A stretch of 46,687 bases of DNA from Planctomycetaceae bacterium. GTDB taxonomy: Bacteria > Planctomycetota > Planctomycetia > Planctomycetales > Planctomycetaceae. Made by a program: the position numbers and the translations under genes. Positions 8,796 to 16,933 of this stretch are shown here, in pieces; position 1 is the stretch's first letter; each line of letters starts with the position of its first letter. The stretch is taken from contig JAGQPW010000025.1 in assembly GCA_020426515.1 (NCBI GenBank), forward strand, positions 1 to 46,687. The letters run 5' to 3'. The notes under the pieces are model-generated. The model was not told the origin of the DNA. It saw only the letters and a list, made by a program, of their open reading frames with translations, and made no database searches.

Positions 8796-10346
8796 TTAAC
8801 TGCGACTCCAGCGGGCCGGACCATCCTTCACATCTTCGACGGTCACGTTGAGTTCCTTGAGGCGGTCGCGAATCTTGTCAGCGGCGGCCCAGTTCTTTTC
8901 GCGGCGGACGTCGGCCCGCAACTCCAGAATCAGCCCCATCAGTCCGGCAACGAACTCATCGTCCGCCCCGGCTGACTTCTGAACTGGCTTGCGAAAGACT
9001 CCAATCAGCTGAGCCAATTCCTGCAGCACGGTAACGGCGGTTGTGAGGATGGCCTTCTGTTCGGGAGTGGCCGCGTCTTCGAGCTTGTTCTGCGTGACAT
9101 AGCCATTGATCACTCGACGCATCTCGAACAGATTGCCGATCGCTCCGCCAGTATTGAAGTCGTCATCCATGGCTTCGAGGAAACGATCCCGCAGTTCGCC
9201 CAGTTCCCGGGCAAGTTCTGCAGGCAGACCTTCCATAGAGGTTGACTGTTCTCGTGTTGTCGGAACGGTCAGTGAATATGCGCTCACACCGGTGATGCGT
9301 TCGAAGTTCTCAAACAACCGATAGAAGCCGTCGAGGCCCTTGGCGGTATTGGCAATATTTTCCGAGGAGAAATCGATCGGACTGCGGTAGTGCGTGGAAA
9401 GTAGGAAGAACCGTACGGCTTCCGGATGATGATGAGCGAAAACGGCGGTCTTGACCGACTCAGCGCCGGCTGAGCCCGCCAGCTTTCCGGCGATCTGGTC
9501 TTCGGCGGAAGAATCGCCGTGACGGTCGTGCTGCCCACCGACCTTGCCGGTATTTTTTCCGGACTGCATCAGGCCGTTGTGCATCCAGTAGCGGACAAAG
9601 CACTTCCCCGATGCACATTCTGACTGTGCCAGTTCGTTTTCGTGGTGCGGGAACATCAGGTCGAGTCCGCCGCCGTGAATGTCGATGGAGTCGCCGAGCA
9701 GTTTCGACGACATCGCCGAGCATTCAATATGCCAACCCGGTCGACCCGGCCCCCAGGGACTGTCCCATGCCGGCTCGCCAGGCTTGGATGATTTCCAGAG
9801 TGCAAAGTCGGCTGGGTTTCGTTTCTGGTCGTTGGCCTCGACCCGCGTGCCCGCCATCATCGAATCGACGCTGCGATGCGACAGTTTTCCGTAATCATCA
9901 TCGGTGGTGACTGCGAAGTAGACATCACCATTGAGCGGATAGGCGTGTCCCTTGTCGATCAGCTTCTGAATCATCTCCAGCATGTCGCCAATGTGATCGG
10001 TGGCGTACGGGAACTTGTCGATGGTGTCGACGCCCATCAGTTGCAGGTTGTCCATGTAGTCGGCGGTCATGGCATCGGCCAGCGCCTTGACCGTGACGCC
10101 CTTTTCCTGCGCCTTGTTGATCAGTTTGTCATCCACATCGGTGATATTAATGATGAACGTGACATCGTAGCCGCTGTACGTGAGATACCGCTTGACCGTG
10201 TCGAAGATCACCGGGCCAACCATGTGGCCGATATGTGCCGGCTTGTAAACCGTGGGGCCGCACAGATACATCGAGACCTTGCCGGGCTCGATGGTTTGAA
10301 AGGCTTCCTTCTCGCGGGTGAGTGTGTTGTAAACGCGGAGCGACAT
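8796..10346 (-). CDS. cysS: Cysteinyl-tRNA synthetase with degenerate KMSKS
   Basis: The 516-aa class I aminoacyl-tRNA synthetase charges tRNA-Cys. The start is placed at MSLRVYNT (ATG 10346); the open frame extends 52 codons upstream without family resemblance. The HIGH motif is intact (HIGH, 38-41). Zinc ligands appear as Cys29 (CGPTVY), Cys209 (HIECS) and His234 (FPHHENE). A long insertion follows the HNGLM segment. Where KMSKS is expected, the sequence reads KLAGS (288-292), so the second, catalytic lysine is missing. The core then resumes normally (EAVRFFLLSTHYRSPIDFS). The C-terminal helical anticodon domain is complete. No second cysS is visible in the window. The frame is uninterrupted, so a pseudogene is unlikely. 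Confidence 0.93.
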   Translation of the reverse strand: MSLRVYNTLTREKEAFQTIEPGKVSMYLCGPTVYKPAHIGHMVGPVIFDTVKRYLTYSGYDVTFIINITDVDDKLINKAQEKGVTVKALADAMTADYMDNLQLMGVDTIDKFPYATDHIGDMLEMIQKLIDKGHAYPLNGDVYFAVTTDDDYGKLSHRSVDSMMAGTRVEANDQKRNPADFALWKSSKPGEPAWDSPWGPGRPGWHIECSAMSSKLLGDSIDIHGGGLDLMFPHHENELAQSECASGKCFVRYWMHNGLMQSGKNTGKVGGQHDRHGDSSAEDQIAGKLAGSAGAESVKTAVFAHHHPEAVRFFLLSTHYRSPIDFSSENIANTAKGLDGFYRLFENFERITGVSAYSLTVPTTREQSTSMEGLPAELARELGELRDRFLEAMDDDFNTGGAIGNLFEMRRVINGYVTQNKLEDAATPEQKAILTTAVTVLQELAQLIGVFRKPVQKSAGADDEFVAGLMGLILELRADVRREKNWAAADKIRDRLKELNVTVEDVKDGPARWSRS

Positions 10347-10628
10347 GGTGTTAACGTGGGTCTTGCTGATTGGGGGACAACCTTGATGCAGCCTGCAGGC
10401 TGCTCGCCCCGGAAAGATAACGACTCGTCCAGTTGCCCCCAAGACCATGTTTGAGGCTGGGAAATCGGCAGTCTCCAGTCCGCAGTCAGCGCAAACTCGC
10501 ATTCAGGATGAAACCGACGAAACCACATTGACGGCAGGAACTTCCAACGCTGCATGGACAACCGGCGTAGAACAGCGGAGAATTGAACCCGCGTTGTCGA
10601 CATCCGCTGCCACTGATCTGATCTGCCC

Positions 10629-11528
10629 ATGTCCGTTGCCGCTACGCAGTTTACGCCGCTTCTGGGAAATGATGTGCTCGCCCGCGTAGAACGGATGCGG
10701 CTGAACCCGCTGCGTCGTCGTACCAATCGCATGCGGGGCGAACATCTCTCCGGCAAGGGGGGGACGAGCATCGAGTTTCGGGACTACCGGAACTACGTCA
10801 GCGGCGACGACATTCGGTACGTCGACTGGAATATCTTTGCCCGCCTGAATGAGCCCTACCTGAAGCTGTTCGCCCACGAGGAAGAGTCGCAGGTCGTCAT
10901 CCTGCTGGATGCTTCCACATCGATGGGCTTCGAAGGGAAGTTTGAACTGGCCCGACAGATCGGCGCCTGCCTGGGCGTCATGGGCCTGATGAGCGTTGAA
11001 AAGGTGAGCATCTACTCTTGTGGTGCGAAACAGGTTGGTCCCGTTCGACTGCTGCCGTGCAGTGGCCGAGCCAGTTTGAAGAAGTTCTTTCGCTTTCTGG
11101 AACAACTCGAGCCGGGCGGCGATTTCCCGATTGAAGAGGCGATTGAATCGGTGCTGCAGCATCACCGGGGACGCGGGATTGCCGTGGTTCTTTCAGACTA
11201 CCTCACCCTGGGGAGTGTTTCGCGGTCATTCAACCTGTTGCACGGAGCGGGACTGGAGCTGTACGCGCTGCAGATTCTCTCCCCGAGTGAAATCGATCCC
11301 GAAATGACGGGCGATTTGCGGTTTGTCGATTCCGAAAACGACGCCACGCTGGACGTCTCCTCAGTCGGTGAACTGCTCGGCATCTACCATGAACATCGCC
11401 TCGGACTGGAACGGTATCTGGAAGTGGAAGCCCGAAAGCGCAATGGTCGGTTTGTCACACTCTCCAGCGGCATGTCAATCAAGGACGTCATGTTCGACAC
11501 GCTGCTGCGGCGAGGATGGATTCGCTGA
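10629..11528 (+). CDS. DUF58 domain protein
   Basis: The 299-aa protein has the DUF58 hallmark region at about 37-70 (GEHLSGKGGTSIEFRDYRNY, then GDDIRYVDWN). A von Willebrand-like part follows, starting VVILLDASTSMGF, where the DxSxS metal site is preserved. Proteins of this family usually sit beside a MoxR ATPase and Bat proteins and are thought to act in chaperone-like or envelope-stress complexes. Here the BatA-like gene follows 38 bases later, but no MoxR gene is upstream, since cysS lies there on the opposite strand. Confidence 0.9.
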   Translation: MSVAATQFTPLLGNDVLARVERMRLNPLRRRTNRMRGEHLSGKGGTSIEFRDYRNYVSGDDIRYVDWNIFARLNEPYLKLFAHEEESQVVILLDASTSMGFEGKFELARQIGACLGVMGLMSVEKVSIYSCGAKQVGPVRLLPCSGRASLKKFFRFLEQLEPGGDFPIEEAIESVLQHHRGRGIAVVLSDYLTLGSVSRSFNLLHGAGLELYALQILSPSEIDPEMTGDLRFVDSENDATLDVSSVGELLGIYHEHRLGLERYLEVEARKRNGRFVTLSSGMSIKDVMFDTLLRRGWIR

Positions 11529-11566
11529 TTTCGTTCGACACCAGATCACTTTGACTCTTGCTGTTT

Positions 11567-13474
11567 ATGCCCAGTTTCTTTTCCCCACTGCACGCTGCTC
11601 TATTCGCACTTCTGGTGCCGTTGATCATCGTGTATTTCCTGAAACTGCGTCGCACGCGGGTATCGATTTCCTCGCTCGCGCTGTGGCAGCAGGTAGTGAA
11701 CGATCAGCGGGTGAATTCGCCGTTTCAGAAGTTCAAGCGGAACCTGCTGCTGCTTCTGCAGATTGCCGTCCTGTGCCTGCTGGTGCTGGCCGCAATGCAG
11801 CCATTCATTGCGGGAACGGAAGCAAACGCCTCGAAACTTCCCATTTTGATTGATTGCTCAGCCAGCATGGGAGCCCGTGATCGTGACGGGCGAACGCGGC
11901 TCGATCTCGTCAAAGCCGAAGTGCTCAAGTTGATTGACGGTCTGCTGCCCGGACAGCAGTTGACTCTTATCGAGGTTGGGGCCTCCGCTCGCCGGATGAC
12001 CGACTTCACGGATAACAAGGTGCTGTTGCGGTCCGCACTCAATGAGCTGCAGGTGGCCGATGTTCCCAGCCGGCTGGAAGATGGACTGCGACTGGCCCAG
12101 GCACTCACCCGCAGCCACGACCAGATCGAAAGAGTTCGCCTGTACTCCGATGGCAACCTGCCGACCAAAACCAATCCCGCCACAGGACAGCCGATGGCCG
12201 CGATTGATTTCGATTTGTCGTTTCCGGTGGACTTTTTTCCATTGGACTCGGCAGGCAGCAACATTGGCATCACCGCCTTTAATGCCCGGCGATCAACAAC
12301 CGACCGCTGGGATGTGTTTGTCCGCGTGGAAGGGAGTTCCAGCAGCTCCACCGAGGCCAGGATTCATCTCACCAGCAACGGCCAGCCGCTGGGCGAGGAA
12401 CGCGTTATTCTGGAGGCAGGGGAGTCACAACGGCTCGTGTTCGGGGTCGACACCAGACAGGCGCATCATCTCGAAGTCAAGCTGGAGCCTGCCGATCACG
12501 ATGCCCTGACTTGCGACAATATCGCCTGGCTGAACTTGCCCCAAGGTCGAAATTTGAGCGTGTATTGTCCGGTCACCATGGCCGCGTTTCGCCATGCCCT
12601 GTCGGCCATTGAGGGGATTCAACTGGAACCGGATTCCGAAGGGAAGAGCAGCCGGACCAGCTATGACCTGTTGATCTCCGATGACCTCGCTGATGACGTA
12701 CGGGAAGCATCGACATCCTGCTTCGTCGGTCCACTCCCAGGCGATCTGCAGTCGGCATTGCAAATGAAGGACGAACCGGCCGAGGTCGTCGACTGGAAGC
12801 GAGATGCCACGCTCCTGCAGCATGTCCAGCTGAAGGAAGTGCTGATCAACAATGTCGCCTTGAAGCAGGAGGGTGTGACGGACAACGACATTGAGAGGGC
12901 CGGATATGACATCCTCGCCTTCGGCAATCAGGGCCCGCTGATCCTGCGCAAGAGTGACGGGCTCAAGCTGACCTACCATCTGCTGTTCGACACAGATCGA
13001 TCAACACTACCCTACCGCGTGGGCTTTCCCATCCTGGTCTCCAACCTGGTCAATGAAGCGATGCAACAAGCCTCACTGGCCGAACTTCGCTCACCCTCGA
13101 CCGGCATCCTGCCGCCCCTGCAATTGAGCAAGGAGACCACATACCGCATCACTGACCCGACCGGGCATCACGAAGAGCGGTCGACCAACGAAGATGGCGT
13201 ACTGCTGGGCATTTCAGCGCCGCATGTCGGTGAATATGAAGTATCGAAGGGAAGCGAGCTGGTCGATCAGCTGGGGCTTTCGCTGCTCAATTCGACCGAG
13301 ACCTCCCTGTCGCAGGTGGACAAGATTCACTTCAATGAATTGTCCGTTGATGCTTCTGAGACACGGCCCACCACAGACCGCCTGCTGTGGAAGGAACTGG
13401 CGATTGCCGCTCTGTGCATGCTGCTGCTGGAGTGGTGGTACTTTCAGAAGCGTCCGGCGGCGGTGCCTGCCTAG
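11567..13474 (+). CDS. BatA-like VWA membrane protein
   Basis: About 635 aa from ATG 11567; a TTG at 11558 is also in frame. The N-terminal BatA domain (FFSPLHAALFALLVPLIIVYFLK region) has two membrane helices (about 8-26 and 58-78) linked by an arginine-rich loop. A VWA domain follows (ILIDCSASMGARD, MIDAS Asp-x-Ser-x-Ser), then long beta-rich regions. A third hydrophobic segment lies near the C-terminus (LAIAALCMLLLEWWYF). It would be anchored in the inner membrane with the VWA domain outside. It forms a two-gene unit with the DUF58 gene. The usual partner genes (MoxR, other Bat proteins) are not adjacent. Confidence 0.85.
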   Translation: MPSFFSPLHAALFALLVPLIIVYFLKLRRTRVSISSLALWQQVVNDQRVNSPFQKFKRNLLLLLQIAVLCLLVLAAMQPFIAGTEANASKLPILIDCSASMGARDRDGRTRLDLVKAEVLKLIDGLLPGQQLTLIEVGASARRMTDFTDNKVLLRSALNELQVADVPSRLEDGLRLAQALTRSHDQIERVRLYSDGNLPTKTNPATGQPMAAIDFDLSFPVDFFPLDSAGSNIGITAFNARRSTTDRWDVFVRVEGSSSSSTEARIHLTSNGQPLGEERVILEAGESQRLVFGVDTRQAHHLEVKLEPADHDALTCDNIAWLNLPQGRNLSVYCPVTMAAFRHALSAIEGIQLEPDSEGKSSRTSYDLLISDDLADDVREASTSCFVGPLPGDLQSALQMKDEPAEVVDWKRDATLLQHVQLKEVLINNVALKQEGVTDNDIERAGYDILAFGNQGPLILRKSDGLKLTYHLLFDTDRSTLPYRVGFPILVSNLVNEAMQQASLAELRSPSTGILPPLQLSKETTYRITDPTGHHEERSTNEDGVLLGISAPHVGEYEVSKGSELVDQLGLSLLNSTETSLSQVDKIHFNELSVDASETRPTTDRLLWKELAIAALCMLLLEWWYFQKRPAAVPA

Positions 13475-13558
13475 CCCCGCATCGGCATGGCCGCCTCTCA
13501 CTGGCTGACAAGTTGCCAGTACCCCTCTTTGCGTTGGCAGTAGTCCCCACTTGTTTCG

Positions 13559-14164
13559 CTACAGCACCGGCACAGGCCGACCGGATGCGGGACGGACGAG
13601 CAGACTGGCATCAGCGGCTGTGCGGGACTTCTCCTGTGCCGCACCGTCATTTTCAAAATGCAACTCGACCAGATCGAGGTTATGCAGCAGGCGCTTCAGG
13701 CCGTTACGTGGAGCCGCTTCGGTTAGAAAGACATGTGGCCCCAAACCATCACTCAGGTGGAAAATTCGAGCGCAGGCGGCCAGCATTTCATCGTCGAGCA
13801 GTTCCAGATCGGACCAGACGCACGGAGCGAGGAGTTCGCTTTGTCGCGCCCCCCGCAGAAAGTCTCCCAACTGCTGCCACACCTCCCAGGTCGGGAGATG
13901 ACCCGACAGCCCCATGCCGAACTGATCCGCCAGCAACCGTGGAAGTTCTTCCCGTGTGACTCCAGTCAGACGGATGTTGTGGCACATCTGACCAGCCGAA
14001 CGAAATTCGGTTTTCAGCTGATGCAGCAATGGCTGAACCTGCTCCAGGGTCCCTTGAATGTGACAACTCGTGCCACGCTGCACCGCCAGCATCAGCAGTT
14101 CACCCAGCTCCTGCTGGACGGACGAGAGTGCCCCGGAAATGCGGTTGTGGTGGCTGGCAGACAT
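13559..14164 (-). CDS. Hypothetical 201-aa protein, possibly ATPase-derived
   Basis: No family is recognised with confidence. ATG 14164 has GAGG eight bases upstream, a good start. The middle region (LPRLLADQFGMG, WQQLGDFLRGARQ, WSDLELLDDEMLAAC, then a Leu-Val-His strand) is reminiscent of the second half of ExeA/GspA-like AAA ATPases around Walker B. No P-loop is present anywhere in the protein. It could be an ATPase remnant or a regulator. It lies alone between the convergent BatA gene and hisC, 185 bases from the latter. Confidence 0.6.
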   Translation of the reverse strand: MSASHHNRISGALSSVQQELGELLMLAVQRGTSCHIQGTLEQVQPLLHQLKTEFRSAGQMCHNIRLTGVTREELPRLLADQFGMGLSGHLPTWEVWQQLGDFLRGARQSELLAPCVWSDLELLDDEMLAACARIFHLSDGLGPHVFLTEAAPRNGLKRLLHNLDLVELHFENDGAAQEKSRTAADASLLVRPASGRPVPVL

Positions 14165-14349
14165 AGTGGCCTCGATTGACGGCAGTGCGGACGCTGTTGG
14201 CAGGATCTCAGGGAAATATGGTCCCTGTGCCCCCTATTGGCCATCGACCTGACACAGACCGCCGGAGCAGTATTTTGGGCACGTCCGTGAATGCCTCCCC
14301 AGCTTGCCGTTTTTACCAACGGGCCGCCTGGGCGCCTTGAGCCAATTTG

Positions 14350-15417
14350 TCAGGCGATTTCTCGCATCGCTGCGAGAAAGGTGTCCACTTCAGCGTCGGT
14401 CCCGACAGTGACACGCAGACCATCCAGAATGCCCTGCGTTTCGTCGCTGAACTTCATGTAACGGACGAGGATCTTCCTCTGCTTGAGCTGCTCGTACAGC
14501 GACTGATGGTCCTTGGCTGACCGAGTGGCCCAGACGAAGTTGGCCTGACTGTCAACCACATCAAAACCAAGGCCCCGCAGTTCTTGTGTCAGCCTCGTGC
14601 GGGTGGCGATGATCTTGCGGCGGTTTTCCAGCATCCACGCCTGATCCCGAATAGCTGCTTCGGCCGCGGCCAGTGAGATCGCATCGCAGTTGTAACTGTC
14701 CTTAACCTTCCGCATGCCGCGAATCAGGTCGGGATGGGCGACGGCAAATCCAAATCGCAGTCCGGCAAGGCTGTACGACTTGCTGAGCGTGCGCGTCACC
14801 ACCATCTGCGAACCCTTCTCTGAGTGCAGGAGCTGCATCGCGTGCGGCTCGTCAGCGAAGTCACCGTAGGCTTCATCCAATACGAGCACGCCGTTAGGCG
14901 GGACCAGCGACAGGATCGTTTCATCCGACCAGCGGTTCCCTGAGGGGCTGTTCGGATTGGGAACGAACAGCAGTTTGGCCTGCTGAATGAGAGGCTTGTT
15001 CTGCGCGAGGTTCCAGCTCCAGTCGGCATTCAATCGCAGCCGGGCAAAACGCGTCCCCTGAATTTCGGCCAGCGTTTCGTACAGAATGTAGCTGGGATAG
15101 GGATACGCAATCAGGTTCGTGGGATCGGCAAAAGCCCGAACCAGCAGCGTCAGGCTTTCGTCGCTGCCGTTTGCCGGCAGAATCCAGTCCGCATCGAGGC
15201 CAAACAATTCCGCGGCGGCTTTGCGAAATGACTTGCCGACCGGATCGGGATAGACATTCAGCCGCGCGCGAGCCATCCGCTCGATCGCCTCGACCACGAG
15301 GGGCGATGGGGGATACGGATTCTCGTTGGTATTGAGTTTGACCCAGCCAGGTTCCTGAGGCTGCTCTCCAGGAACGTACGCAGCGAGCCGATCGACGTTG
15401 GGACGAAAAAGAGACAT
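14350..15417 (-). CDS. hisC: Histidinol-phosphate aminotransferase
   Basis: The 355-aa PLP enzyme (fold type I, aminotransferase class I/II) converts imidazole acetol-phosphate and glutamate to histidinol-phosphate in histidine synthesis. Visible family marks are KLNTNENPYPPSP near the N-terminus, NPNSPSG (154-160), DEAYGDF (181-187), the PLP lysine Lys213 in TLSKSYSLAG, and LRFGFAV. Length is normal. It begins 14 bases after the stop of der on the same strand, so the two are probably co-transcribed. No other his gene is nearby. Confidence 0.95.
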   Translation of the reverse strand: MSLFRPNVDRLAAYVPGEQPQEPGWVKLNTNENPYPPSPLVVEAIERMARARLNVYPDPVGKSFRKAAAELFGLDADWILPANGSDESLTLLVRAFADPTNLIAYPYPSYILYETLAEIQGTRFARLRLNADWSWNLAQNKPLIQQAKLLFVPNPNSPSGNRWSDETILSLVPPNGVLVLDEAYGDFADEPHAMQLLHSEKGSQMVVTRTLSKSYSLAGLRFGFAVAHPDLIRGMRKVKDSYNCDAISLAAAEAAIRDQAWMLENRRKIIATRTRLTQELRGLGFDVVDSQANFVWATRSAKDHQSLYEQLKQRKILVRYMKFSDETQGILDGLRVTVGTDAEVDTFLAAMREIA

Positions 15418-15431
15418 AGAGCGAGCGTGGG

Positions 15432-16790
15432 TTATTCGAATTCTTCGTCCCGGCGTTCTCCCTTACCGCGGAAGTACAACCGAACGGGGACTTCCTTGAA
15501 GGGGAGTTCGTCACGAAAAAGCCCCAGCAGGAATCGTTTCCAGGCGGGATCAAACAAATCGGGATCGTTGCACTTGATCACAATCGTCGGCGGTTCCGTC
15601 GCGACCTGTGTGGCGAAGTAAGCCCGGGCACGACGGCTCGGCTTCGCTTTGGGCGGGTTCTTCGTCATCGCCAGTTGCAGGAGCCTGTTGAGCGGTCCGG
15701 TCCCCACTCGTTCGCGCGACTGCTTGTAAATCGACTGGGCCAGGTTAATCAACTGCTTGACGTTGCGTTCTTCCTTGGCCGTGATGAAAGCCACCGGCAC
15801 GTGACGCAGCGAGGCGAACTCCGAGAACAGATAGTCGGCCCATTTTTCGTTCGTAATTCCACGTTCCAGCGCGATGTCCCACTTATTGACGACAAACACG
15901 CAGGCCTTGTCACGCTCCTGAATTTCGCTGACGAGTTTCTTGTCGACACGCGAGATTGGTTCTGACGCATCGAAAAACATGAACACGACATTGGCCCGGC
16001 GAATGCTCTTTTCGGCACGTACCAGTCCATAAAACTCGATGTCGTTGGCGAGGCTTTTGCGTTTGCGGACGCCCGGAGTGTCGATGGCAACAAACGACTT
16101 GCCATCCAGTTCAAAGCGAATGTCGACGCTGTCTCGGGTTGTCCCCGCCACTTCACTGACGATCATCCGCTCCGTTTGTGCGAGGGCATTGATGAACGTG
16201 CTCTTGCCCACGTTACGTCGACCGACGATCGCCAGTTTCAGTTCCGGATCCGTCACCAGAGCCGCGCCGGAAACGGCCTCGGTCTCGTCAGCATCGGGGA
16301 GCAGGTTGAAGATCGCATCGATCAAATCCGACTTTCCACGATTCGCCTTCACGCTGGTCTGCACCATCGAGGCTTCGGCCAGGCCATAGAACTCGTGAAT
16401 TTCCAGATCGGTCTTGGGGGAATCGGACTTGTTGACCACCAGCAACTTGGGCATGTCGATGCGTCGCAAACGCTCCGCGACCGCTTGATCGAGCGGAGTC
16501 AGTCCAGCCGACCCATCGACGACAAACAGAATCACCTGGGCTTCGTTAATTGCGCAATCGATCTGGCGTTCGATGTCGGCCGAGAGGTCATCGGAATCGA
16601 CAATTCCGATTCCGCCCGTGTCGACAAATTCGAAGAAGCGGTCCCGATGCTGCATCAGGTACGTGACCCGGTCTCGGGTCACCCCGGCCGTGGGGTCCAC
16701 GACTGACACGAACTTGCCCGCCTGCCAGTTCAGGATGGAACTCTTACCGACGTTTGGGCGGCCAACGATGGCAACCTTGGGAATGGCCAT
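15432..16790 (-). CDS. der: Ribosome-associated GTPase Der (EngA)
   Basis: The 452-aa protein has the two tandem G domains unique to Der. The first has G1 GRPNVGKS (10-17), G3 DTGG (57-60) and G4 NKSD (120-123). The second has G1 GRRNVGKS (190-197), DTPG (237-240) and NKWD. A C-terminal KH-like domain follows. Der acts in late 50S ribosome assembly and is essential in most bacteria. The start ATG has AGG upstream (CAGGTAAG). hisC follows immediately. Confidence 0.97.
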   Translation of the reverse strand: MAIPKVAIVGRPNVGKSSILNWQAGKFVSVVDPTAGVTRDRVTYLMQHRDRFFEFVDTGGIGIVDSDDLSADIERQIDCAINEAQVILFVVDGSAGLTPLDQAVAERLRRIDMPKLLVVNKSDSPKTDLEIHEFYGLAEASMVQTSVKANRGKSDLIDAIFNLLPDADETEAVSGAALVTDPELKLAIVGRRNVGKSTFINALAQTERMIVSEVAGTTRDSVDIRFELDGKSFVAIDTPGVRKRKSLANDIEFYGLVRAEKSIRRANVVFMFFDASEPISRVDKKLVSEIQERDKACVFVVNKWDIALERGITNEKWADYLFSEFASLRHVPVAFITAKEERNVKQLINLAQSIYKQSRERVGTGPLNRLLQLAMTKNPPKAKPSRRARAYFATQVATEPPTIVIKCNDPDLFDPAWKRFLLGLFRDELPFKEVPVRLYFRGKGERRDEEFE

Positions 16791-16933
16791 AAAACTTACC
16801 TGATGAGACCGCGTGCTGATTCAACTACCAGCCACCGCGGAAGGGAGTGACCCCGCATTATCGCAGGGACCCCATGGCATTCAACGGAGTTCGCCTCGGC
16901 TTCCACCAAGAATTGCAGGGCCGACCGGAAAAC

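Noticed and set aside
10347..10502. 52-codon extension of CysRS
   Set aside because: No family counterpart; CysRS begins at the MSLRVYNT segment.
13500..13520. Short inverted repeat actggc/gccagt
   Set aside because: Only 6 bp with a 9-base loop and no T-run; too weak to call a terminator.
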